Counted from the first letter of the stretch, positions 1 to 5,322 are shown. The stretch is 5,349 bases of DNA from Candidatus Faecalibacterium faecipullorum (GCA_019118985.1 DWXX01000127.1:1-5349), one strand, 5' to 3'. The notes: generated by a model from the letters alone, not told the origin. A program made the numbers and translations.

Positions 1-1
1 C

Positions 2-874
2 GACGTCGAGCACGCCCTTGACCCCAACTACGCCGCCGCCCTCGGGGTGGACATCAACAGCCTGCTGGTCAGCCAGCCCGACACCGGTGAGCAGGCCATG
101 GAGATCTGCGAGGCGCTGGTCCGGTCGGGCGCCATCGACGCCATCGTCATCGACTCGGTGGCGGCCATGGTGCCCCGCGCCGAGATCGAGGGCGAGATGG
201 GGGACAGCCACGTCGGCCTGCAGGCCCGGCTGATGAGCCAGGCCATGCGCAAGCTGACCGCCGTCATCGGCAAGACCAACACCGTCTGCGTCTTTATCAA
301 CCAGCTGCGCGAGAAGGTGGGGGTGATGTACGGCAACCCCGAGGTCACCACCGGCGGCCGGGCGCTGAAATACTACGCCTCGGTCCGGATCGATGTCCGC
401 CGTGTGGAGGGGCTGAAAGACTCCTCCGGGCAGTTCATCGGCAACCACACCCGGGCCAAGGTGGTCAAGAACAAGGTCGCGCCCCCCTTCCGCGAGGCGG
501 AGTTCGACATCATGTTCGGCAAGGGCATCTCCAAGATGAGCGAGCTGGTGGACGTCGGCGTCAAGCTGGGCATCGTCCAGAAGAGCGGCGCGTGGTTCAA
601 CTACGGGGACATCCGCCTGGGGCAGGGCCGCGACAACGCCAAGCAGTTCCTGGCCGACAACCCCGAGATCGCCAATGACATTGAGAGCCAGATCCGCGCC
701 AACGCCGACAAGCTCTACTCCACCGGGCGCCGCGGCGCCATGGCCAAGGGCAGCGCCGCCGTCGCCGCGCAGGAGGCCGCCGCGGCAAAGCCCGCCAAAG
801 CCCCCGCCGGCCCGGTGGTCAAGGCGCCGGCTCCCAGCAGCGAGAGCGAGCTGGACATCATGGTGGAGGACTAA
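2..874 (+). CDS. recA: RecA recombinase, 5'-truncated
   Basis: This is the ATP-dependent DNA strand-exchange protein, which also acts as co-protease for LexA-type repressors and works in the cytoplasm on single-stranded DNA. The open frame runs in from the left edge, so the N-terminal domain and Walker A loop are outside the window; the GTG at 47 is an internal valine, not a start. The 290 visible residues begin at DVEHALDP, matching the segment with catalytic Glu96 of E. coli RecA. Next come the Walker B strand (AIVIDSVAAM), the L1 loop (EGEMGDSHVG), the FINQ glutamine switch, the L2 loop (GNPEVTTGGRALKYYA) and the KVVKNKVAPPF core. The C-terminal domain ends in a 49-residue tail (725-871) that is Ala/Pro/Lys-rich and closes with an acidic SESELDIMVED. 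Extrapolating from E. coli numbering gives about 380 residues, somewhat longer than the usual 340-355, with the excess in the tail. recX follows at once. The identification is certain. Confidence 0.98.
   Translation, partial: DVEHALDPNYAAALGVDINSLLVSQPDTGEQAMEICEALVRSGAIDAIVIDSVAAMVPRAEIEGEMGDSHVGLQARLMSQAMRKLTAVIGKTNTVCVFINQLREKVGVMYGNPEVTTGGRALKYYASVRIDVRRVEGLKDSSGQFIGNHTRAKVVKNKVAPPFREAEFDIMFGKGISKMSELVDVGVKLGIVQKSGAWFNYGDIRLGQGRDNAKQFLADNPEIANDIESQIRANADKLYSTGRRGAMAKGSAAVAAQEAAAAKPAKAPAGPVVKAPAPSSESELDIMVED
865..870 (+). promoter_or_regulatory. Ribosome binding site of recX
   Basis: GGAGGA lies inside the last codons of recA, 7 nt before the GTG at 878. It supports the GTG as the recX start and implies that recX is translated by ribosomes loading at, or re-initiating from, the recA stop. 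Confidence 0.75.
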
Positions 875-877
875 GCG

Positions 878-1405
878 GTGGCCTGGCAGCGCAGAAAGCC
901 CGCCGCCCCTTCGGAGCTGGACGCCGACCCCGCCGCCGCCCGGGCCAAAGCCCTCGCTCTGCTGACCGGGCGGGACTACCCCTCGGCCGAGCTGTATGAG
1001 AAGCTGTGCGCCCGCTTTGCCCCCGCAGCCGCCGCCGAGGCGGTGGCCGCCCTGGTGGCGGCGGGTCTGGTGGACGACGCCCGCTACGCCGAGAGCAAAG
1101 CCCGCAGCCTCTGCCGGGCCCGCAAGAGCCGCCTGGCGGCCGCCATGGCCCTGCGGGGCAAGGGGCTGACCGACGAGCAGATCGACGCCGCCCTGGACGC
1201 CGCCTACGCCCCCGGCGACGGCGCAGACCCCGAGCTGGAGGCCGCCCGCGCCCTGCTGGCCGGCCCCTACCGGGCCAAGCTGGCCGCCGGCCGCCGGGAC
1301 CTGGTGTCGGCGGCGCTGGCCCGCCGGGGCTTCCCCGCGCGGGTGATCCGGCAGGCGCTGGCCGACGTTTTGCAAAACGAAACGGACGATTTTGACGCGA
1401 TATAA
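878..1405 (+). CDS. recX: Regulatory protein RecX
   Basis: RecX binds RecA filaments and modulates, usually inhibits, their growth and activity. The 175-residue product is all-helical in character and shows the family's repeated three-helix modules: roughly residues 18-63, 64-110 and 118-168. The best signature is LVDDARYAESKARS (64-77) followed by the KGLTDEQIDAAL segment (95-106), and the third repeat has ALARRGFPARVIRQAL. Length is within the family range. The GTG start is chosen because a GGAGGA site sits 7 nt upstream and the N-terminus begins just before the first repeat. The gene starts 3 nt after the recA stop and in the same frame, the usual recA-recX pairing. The protein is very Ala/Arg-rich, in keeping with the G+C content. 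Its last dozen codons (from 1367) are abruptly AT-rich and contain a perfect palindrome. Assignment rests on the repeats plus the position next to recA. Confidence 0.93.
   Translation: MAWQRRKPAAPSELDADPAAARAKALALLTGRDYPSAELYEKLCARFAPAAAAEAVAALVAAGLVDDARYAESKARSLCRARKSRLAAAMALRGKGLTDEQIDAALDAAYAPGDGADPELEAARALLAGPYRAKLAAGRRDLVSAALARRGFPARVIRQALADVLQNETDDFDAI
1366..1379. repeat. 14-bp perfect palindrome at recX 3' end
   Basis: CGTTTTGCAAAACG reads identically on both strands. It lies over recX codons for Asp-Val-Leu-Gln-Asn-Glu, using AT-ending codons (GTT, TTG, CAA) that the rest of the gene avoids. The symmetric AT-rich form suits a DNA-binding dimer site better than an RNA hairpin, because there is no room for a proper loop and no T-run follows. 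No regulator is identifiable, and chance is not excluded. Confidence 0.4.
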
Positions 1406-1434
1406 CAAACTGTAACAGAAAGACGAGCGAACCC

Positions 1435-2790
1435 ATGAACATTGCCTGTATATCCCTGGGCTGTCCCAAAAACCAGGTCGACCTGGACGGGATGGTCTAC
1501 GCCCTGCTGGCCGCGGGGCATCAGACGGTGGCCGACCTCGCCGACGCCGACCTGGTGCTGGTCAACACCTGCGGCTTCATCGAGAGCGCTAAGGCCGAGG
1601 CCATCGAGAATATCCTCGAGGCGTGCAGCTGCAAGCAGCAGAACCCGCAGCTCAAGGTGATCGTCACCGGCTGCCTGGCCGAGCGGTACCGCGAGCAGAT
1701 CCGCGCCGAGATCCCCGAGGTGGACGCGGTGGTGGGCTGCGCGTCCAACCGGGCCATCGCCGATATCGCCGCCCGGGTGGCGGGGGGCGAGCAGCTGGAA
1801 AGCTACGGCCCCAAAAAGGACTTCCCCCTCGGGGGCAAGCGGGTGATCGGCACCCCCGGCCACTACGCCTACCTCAAGATCGCCGAGGGCTGCAACAACC
1901 GCTGCCATTACTGCGCCATCCCCCTCATCCGGGGGCCGCTGCGCAGCCGCGACATGGACGACTGCGTCGCCGAGGCGCAATGGCTGGCCGGCGAGGGGGT
2001 CAGGGAGCTGATCGTGGTGGCGCAGGACCCCACCGCTTACGGCGAGGACTGGGGCAAGCCGGGCAGCATCTGCGCCTTGCTGGACCGTCTGAACGCCATC
2101 GAGGGGATCGAGTGGATCCGCATCCTCTACGCCTACCCCGAGCGGATCACCGACGACTTCATCGCCGCCATGCAGCGCAACGGCAAGGTGGTGCCCTACC
2201 TCGACCTGCCCATCCAGCATTGCGACGACGAGATACTGCGCAACATGAACCGCCGCTCCACCAAAGCCGAGCTGCTGGACGTCGTCGGGCGGCTGCGCAG
2301 GGCCATCCCCGGCATCACGCTGCGCACCACCCTCATCGCCGGCTTCCCCGGCGAGAGCGAGGCGCAGTTCGAGGAGCTGTGCGAGTTTGTCAAACAGGTG
2401 CAGTTCGACCGCCTGGGCTGCTTTGCCTACTCGGCGGAGGAGAACACCCGTGCCGCCGCCATGGACGGCCAGCTGGACGAGGAGGTCAAGACCCGCCGCG
2501 CCGACATCGTGATGGAGATCCAGACCGGCATCATGGCCCGCAAACAGGCCGAAAAGGTGGGGCAGACCCTGCGCGTGCTCTGCGACGGGCTGGACGATGA
2601 GAGCGGCCTGTACATCTGCCGCACCGCCGCCGACGCCCCCGAGATCGACGGGGCGGTCTGTGTGGCGAGCGACCGGCCGCTCTACCCGGGGCAGTTCTAC
2701 GACGTCGTCATTGAGGAGAGCGACCTCTACGACCTGTATGGACGCCTGGCTGATACAACAGGAGGGATTGAGGATGAACCTGCCGAATAA
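1435..2790 (+). CDS. rimO: Ribosomal protein S12 methylthiotransferase RimO
   Basis: RimO is a radical-SAM enzyme that adds a methylthio group to the beta-carbon of the conserved aspartate of ribosomal protein S12 (Asp88 in E. coli). The 451-residue product has the full family architecture. The N-terminal UPF0004 domain carries the three auxiliary-cluster cysteines Cys10 (SLGCPKN), Cys46 (NTCGF) and Cys80 (GCLAERY). The radical-SAM core has CNNRCHYC with Cys153, Cys157 and Cys160, followed by IPLIRGPLRSR. A C-terminal TRAM domain spans about residues 375-442. The SLGCPKN opening and the IPLIRGPLRSR segment favour RimO over its tRNA-modifying relatives MiaB and MtaB. The ATG at 1435 puts the SLGCPKN motif at the usual distance from the N-terminus. 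The 29-nt gap from recX holds no convincing Shine-Dalgarno site, unlike the other genes here. The 3' end overlaps pgsA by 17 nt. All catalytic cysteines are present, so the enzyme looks intact. Confidence 0.97.
   Translation: MNIACISLGCPKNQVDLDGMVYALLAAGHQTVADLADADLVLVNTCGFIESAKAEAIENILEACSCKQQNPQLKVIVTGCLAERYREQIRAEIPEVDAVVGCASNRAIADIAARVAGGEQLESYGPKKDFPLGGKRVIGTPGHYAYLKIAEGCNNRCHYCAIPLIRGPLRSRDMDDCVAEAQWLAGEGVRELIVVAQDPTAYGEDWGKPGSICALLDRLNAIEGIEWIRILYAYPERITDDFIAAMQRNGKVVPYLDLPIQHCDDEILRNMNRRSTKAELLDVVGRLRRAIPGITLRTTLIAGFPGESEAQFEELCEFVKQVQFDRLGCFAYSAEENTRAAAMDGQLDEEVKTRRADIVMEIQTGIMARKQAEKVGQTLRVLCDGLDDESGLYICRTAADAPEIDGAVCVASDRPLYPGQFYDVVIEESDLYDLYGRLADTTGGIEDEPAE
2761..2765 (+). promoter_or_regulatory. 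Ribosome binding site of pgsA
   Basis: GGAGG lies in the rimO coding region, 8 nt before the ATG at 2774. It selects this ATG over upstream in-frame starts (for example at 2597), which would add residues with no similarity to PgsA. Confidence 0.8.
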
Positions 2791-3355
2791 ACTGACCCTG
2801 GCCCGCATTCTGCTGGTGCCGGTGTTCATGGTCTTTGCCTCGCTGACCGAGTACGGCGCCGTGGGCTATCAGCCCATGCTCTACCTGGCGGCGGGGGCGG
2901 TGTTCGCGCTGGCGAGCTTCACCGATTATCTGGACGGCCACCTGGCCCGCAAGTGGCATATGATCACCGATTTCGGCAAGTTTGCCGACCCCCTGGCCGA
3001 CAAGCTGCTGACCACCGTGGCATTTTTGTACATGATGCGGGACGGCGTCTGCTCGCCGGTGGTGCTGGCCGTCATCCTGGCGCGGGAGTTCGCCGTCTCG
3101 GGCCTGCGGATGGTGGCCGCCGGCGCCAAGGACGGCAAGGTCATCGCGGCCAATATGTGGGGCAAAGTCAAGACGGTGCTGCAGATGCTGAGCATCATCT
3201 TCTATTACTTTGCCGCGGCCCTGGGCGGCCCCACCGACCCGCTGGCCGTGGGGATGATCGGCAGCGCGCTGTGCTGGCTGGTGGCTGTGGTCACCGCCAT
3301 CTCGGGCATCAAGTACCTGGTGGACAACCGGCACTTTATCAACACGGCAAAGTAA
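2774..3355 (+). CDS. pgsA: CDP-diacylglycerol--glycerol-3-phosphate 3-phosphatidyltransferase
   Basis: PgsA is a membrane enzyme that transfers the phosphatidyl group from CDP-diacylglycerol to sn-glycerol-3-phosphate. The product is phosphatidylglycerol-phosphate, the committed step toward phosphatidylglycerol and cardiolipin. The 193 residues open with MNLPNKLTLARI, the typical PgsA N-terminus. They carry the complete CDP-alcohol phosphatidyltransferase signature D-x2-DG-x2-AR-x8-G-x3-D-x3-D at residues 51-76, with metal-binding aspartates Asp51, Asp54, Asp72 and Asp76. The AREFAVSGLR (103-112) and GKVKTVLQMLSI (130-141) segments are PgsA-like and argue against phosphatidylserine or cardiolipin synthases of the same superfamily. 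Hydrophobic segments lie near residues 9-24, 35-50, 78-88, 92-108, 135-151 and 158-183. The start overlaps rimO by 17 nt with a good ribosome site, suggesting translational coupling. GpsA, which makes its substrate glycerol-3-phosphate, is encoded two genes downstream. Confidence 0.96.
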   Translation: MNLPNKLTLARILLVPVFMVFASLTEYGAVGYQPMLYLAAGAVFALASFTDYLDGHLARKWHMITDFGKFADPLADKLLTTVAFLYMMRDGVCSPVVLAVILAREFAVSGLRMVAAGAKDGKVIAANMWGKVKTVLQMLSIIFYYFAAALGGPTDPLAVGMIGSALCWLVAVVTAISGIKYLVDNRHFINTAK

Positions 3356-3367
3356 GGGGGCGGGTCC

Positions 3368-4048
3368 ATGCACACCAGCCGCCTGCAGAAAGCCCTGTCC
3401 ATCCTGGCCAACCTTGCCATCGTCTGGATGGAGCTGAAAGCCATCCCGCTGAGCTGGAGCGGGGTCCATGCGCAGATGTTCCTGTTTTACACCGAGCTGT
3501 CCAACCTGTTCGCCATGGGGGTCTGCTTTGTGCTGGCGCTGTGCCAGCTGCGGGCCCTCGTCACCGGCGGGGAAGTGCCGGCGGCGGTCCACACCCTCAA
3601 GTATGTGGCCGCCTGCTGCCTGATGCTGACTTTTTTGACGGTGGTGTTCGTGCTGGCGCCGATGTACGGCCCCGACGGGCACTATGTCATGCTGCTGACC
3701 AGCTCGATGCTGTACAACCACTTTTTGAACCCGGTGACGGCCTTCCTCTCGCTGACGCTGTGGGAGCGGGCGCCCGCCCTGCCCCGCCATGCGCCGCTGT
3801 GGGCGATGGTCCCCACCCTGCTGTACGGCAGCGTCATGCTGGCGGCCAATGTTGCCAAAGTGTACAAAGGGCCGTACCCTTTCCTGTATGTTTACGAGCA
3901 GCCGGTCTGGGTCTCCTGCCTGTGGGTGGTGCTGATGCTGAGCGGCAACGCCCTCATCACCATGGCGGTGCGCCGGCTGGCCGGCGGGCGGCTTGACGGG
4001 GCCGGGGCTTTTGGGTACAATAAAGAAAAGCGCCCCCACAGGGTGTGA
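3368..4048 (+). CDS. Six-pass membrane protein, possibly Pr6Pr-like, function unknown
   Basis: I do not recognise a characterised gene. The 226-residue product has six predicted membrane helices near residues 8-26, 36-60, 77-99, 106-130, 144-163 and 178-201, then a short basic, probably cytosolic tail (KEKRPHRV). Polar or aromatic motifs lie inside or beside the helices: FYTELSNLF (40-48) in helix 2, YNHFLNPVTAFLS (116-128) in helix 4, and YPFLYVYEQPVW (170-181) before helix 6. This pattern of conserved Asn/Pro/His in six helices resembles the Pr6Pr family of uncharacterised bacterial membrane proteins; that link is from memory of the pattern and is tentative. An AAGGGGG ribosome site lies 7 nt before the ATG at 3368. 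It sits 12 nt after pgsA and 17 nt before gpsA, so a role connected with phospholipids or the membrane is a reasonable guess but nothing more. No signal peptide cleavage site or enzyme motif is seen. Confidence 0.85.
   Translation: MHTSRLQKALSILANLAIVWMELKAIPLSWSGVHAQMFLFYTELSNLFAMGVCFVLALCQLRALVTGGEVPAAVHTLKYVAACCLMLTFLTVVFVLAPMYGPDGHYVMLLTSSMLYNHFLNPVTAFLSLTLWERAPALPRHAPLWAMVPTLLYGSVMLAANVAKVYKGPYPFLYVYEQPVWVSCLWVVLMLSGNALITMAVRRLAGGRLDGAGAFGYNKEKRPHRV
3993..4021 (+). promoter_or_regulatory. Candidate internal promoter for gpsA
   Basis: TTGACG (3993-3998) and TACAAT (4016-4021) are separated by exactly 17 nt, each one mismatch from the sigma-70/sigma-A consensus. They lie in the 3' end of the membrane-protein gene. 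Transcription would start near 4028, giving a leader of about 38 nt before the gpsA ATG. Such a pair is uncommon in DNA this G+C-rich. It would allow gpsA expression independent of the upstream genes. Confidence 0.5.
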
Positions 4049-4051
4049 AAC

Positions 4052-4057
4052 GGAGGT
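4052..4057 (+). promoter_or_regulatory. Ribosome binding site of gpsA
   Basis: GGAGGT ends 8 nt before the ATG at 4066. It rules against the alternative GTG at 4045, which lies upstream of this site and would add seven residues (MKRRSRA) not expected ahead of the nucleotide-binding fold. Confidence 0.85.
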
Positions 4058-4065
4058 CACGAGCA

Positions 4066-5076
4066 ATGGCACGAAAGATTGGTATTTTGGGCGCGGGCAC
4101 CTGGGGCACCGCGCTGGCGCGGATGCTGGCGGTCAGCGGCAGCGACGTGCTGCTGTGGTCGGCCATCCCCAGTGAGGTCGACCACCTCGCGCAGACCCAT
4201 ACCCACCCCAACCTGCCGGGGATGGTGCTGCCCGAGACCATGCGCTTCACCAAAGACCTGGCCGAGGTCTGCAACGGGCAGGACATCCTTGTCTTTGCGG
4301 TGCCGTCGGTCTTTGTCCGCTCGACGGCGGCCAAGGCGCGGCCCTTCGTCCGCTACGGGCAGGTGATCGTGGACGTGGCCAAGGGCATCGAAGCCGACAC
4401 CCTGCTGACCATGACCGAGGTCATCGCCGACGAGCTGGGCCGGGCGGACGGCCCCCGCGGCGTCCGGCTGGTGGCCCTGTCGGGGCCCACCCACGCCGAG
4501 GAAGTCGCCCTCGACCTGCCCACCACCATCGTCTCGGCCTCCCCTGACGCCGAGGCGGCGGCCATCGTGCAGGAAGCCTTCTCCAACGGGTGCATGCGGG
4601 TCTACACCAACCCCGACATCAAGGGTGTGGAGCTGTGCGGCGCCCTCAAGAACGTCATCGCCCTGGGGGTGGGCATCTCGACCGGCCTGGGCTACGGCGA
4701 CAACACCCGCGCCGCCCTCATCACCCGCGGCATCGCCGAACTGGCGCGGCTGGGCATCGCCATGGGCTGCAAGATGGAGACCTTTGCGGGCCTGGCCGGC
4801 ATCGGCGACCTGATCGTCACCGCCACCAGCCAGCACAGCCGCAACAACCGCGCCGGCCAGCTGATCGGCCAGGGGCGCACCCCCGAGCAGGCGGTCAAGG
4901 AGGTCGGCATGGTGGTGGAGGGTATGAACGCCCTGCCCGCCGCCATCGAGCTTGCCGACCGCTATCAGGTGGATATGCCCATCGTCCGCGCGGTGGACGC
5001 CGTCGTCAACCGCGGCATGCCCCCCGCCGACGCCGTCCGCGCCCTCATGGGCCGCGACCCGAAGGGCGAGGTCTGA
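4066..5076 (+). CDS. gpsA: NAD(P)H-dependent glycerol-3-phosphate dehydrogenase
   Basis: GpsA is a cytoplasmic enzyme that reduces dihydroxyacetone phosphate to sn-glycerol-3-phosphate, the backbone precursor of bacterial phospholipids. The 336-residue product has the expected length. The N-terminal Rossmann fold starts at once with KIGILGAGTWGTALA, whose GAGTWG dinucleotide loop is residues 9-14. VDVAKGIE carries Lys106 and is followed by the LSGPTHAEEVA substrate-domain motif. The C-terminal helical domain has GALKNVIALG with the catalytic Lys195, GDNTRAALITRG with Arg215, and GDLIVTATSQHSRNNRAG. All are family hallmarks, so the enzyme looks functional. The start at 4066 is set by a GGAGGT site 8 nt upstream. 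The gene follows the membrane-protein gene by 17 nt and may also have its own promoter at 3993-4021. It ends 30 nt before a strong terminator, closing the transcription unit. Its product feeds PgsA, encoded two genes upstream. Confidence 0.97.
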   Translation: MARKIGILGAGTWGTALARMLAVSGSDVLLWSAIPSEVDHLAQTHTHPNLPGMVLPETMRFTKDLAEVCNGQDILVFAVPSVFVRSTAAKARPFVRYGQVIVDVAKGIEADTLLTMTEVIADELGRADGPRGVRLVALSGPTHAEEVALDLPTTIVSASPDAEAAAIVQEAFSNGCMRVYTNPDIKGVELCGALKNVIALGVGISTGLGYGDNTRAALITRGIAELARLGIAMGCKMETFAGLAGIGDLIVTATSQHSRNNRAGQLIGQGRTPEQAVKEVGMVVEGMNALPAAIELADRYQVDMPIVRAVDAVVNRGMPPADAVRALMGRDPKGEV

Positions 5077-5106
5077 CAAAACTTTTATACAAACCCAAAG
5101 CAAACC

Positions 5107-5138
5107 AAAGCGCCTGCTGTGCAGGCGCTTTTTCTTTT
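5107..5138 (+). terminator. Intrinsic terminator after gpsA
   Basis: An 11-bp perfect stem (AAAGCGCCTGC, 5107-5117, pairing with 5121-5131) encloses a TGT loop. A T-rich tract (TTTTTCTTTT, 5129-5138) follows. The GC-rich core plus T-run is a classic rho-independent terminator, placed 30 nt after the gpsA stop. It should end the recA-to-gpsA transcription unit. Confidence 0.95.
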
Positions 5139-5263
5139 GCCTCCCGGCAGATAAAAACGCATAAACATCCAAACCAACACAAATAAAACAACCAAACATA
5201 CGCATACAAAATCGCCCGAACTTTCAAAAAGAAAGCAAAAACCAAAAAATGCTAAATCGGGCC
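5139..5263. other. A/C-rich intergenic spacer
   Basis: There is no credible gene here. Bases 5151-5210 contain 36 A, 16 C, 6 T and only 2 G on the + strand, a sharp contrast with the flanking genes. Further right, A-tracts at 5226-5230, 5237-5241 and 5244-5249 sit just upstream of the promoter -35 box and could act as an UP-like element. A small CTTTC-AAAAA-GAAAG inverted repeat lies at 5221-5235. Confidence 0.7.
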
Positions 5264-5291
5264 TTGACACCGGGGGGGGGTATGCTATAAT
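5264..5291 (+). promoter_or_regulatory. Consensus sigma-A promoter with G9 tract in spacer
   Basis: TTGACA (5264-5269) and TATAAT (5286-5291) both match consensus perfectly, separated by 16 nt. A TGC just before the -10 box gives an extended -10. Nine consecutive G's (5272-5280) fill more than half the spacer. The predicted transcript start is near 5297-5299, driving a gene beyond the right edge. A-tracts upstream may strengthen it further. Confidence 0.88.
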
Positions 5292-5297
5292 GGCTTT

Positions 5298-5322
5298 CGA
5301 AAGGAAAAGGACCTTCCTTTCG
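5298..5322 (+). other. Perfect stem-loop at predicted transcript 5' end
   Basis: CGAAAGGAA (5298-5306) pairs perfectly with TTCCTTTCG (5314-5322) around a 7-nt loop (AAGGACC). It begins almost exactly where the promoter at 5264-5291 should start transcription, so the mRNA would carry a hairpin at its extreme 5' end. It could protect the mRNA or be part of a longer leader that the window cuts off. No T-run follows, so it is not a terminator. Confidence 0.6.

Noticed and set aside
1392..1417. TTGACG and TATAAC near the recX end as a promoter for rimO
   Set aside because: The two boxes are only 3 nt apart, and no acceptable partner lies 15-19 nt away from either.
1403..1417. TAACA direct repeat with 10-bp spacing before rimO
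   Set aside because: Five bases are too short to separate from chance in an A-rich leader.
1267..2829. Long open frame on the minus strand opposite rimO (520 codons)
   Set aside because: It is a by-product of G/C-rich third positions in rimO. The translation is His/Gly/Ala/Asp-rich with no domain motif, and it covers three convincing sense genes.
4031..4047. GC-rich hairpin between the membrane gene and gpsA as a terminator
   Set aside because: Only about three base pairs form and no T-run follows.
2708..4072. Minus-strand open frame opposite pgsA and the membrane gene (454 codons)
   Set aside because: The composition is His/Gln/Arg-rich with no recognisable motif. The sense strand encodes clear membrane proteins with good ribosome sites.
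4057..5205. Minus-strand open frame opposite gpsA (382 codons)
   Set aside because: It is an antisense shadow of gpsA. It also runs through the terminator hairpin, which is not expected of a real gene.
5215..5230. LexA/SOS box near CGAACTTTC
   Set aside because: The second half-site GTTCG is absent at the required spacing.
5045..5270. Hydrophobic small minus-strand frames over the spacer (61 and 66 codons)
   Set aside because: The hydrophobicity comes only from the T-rich complement of an A/C-rich spacer, and they cross the terminator. There is no good ribosome site and no family resemblance.
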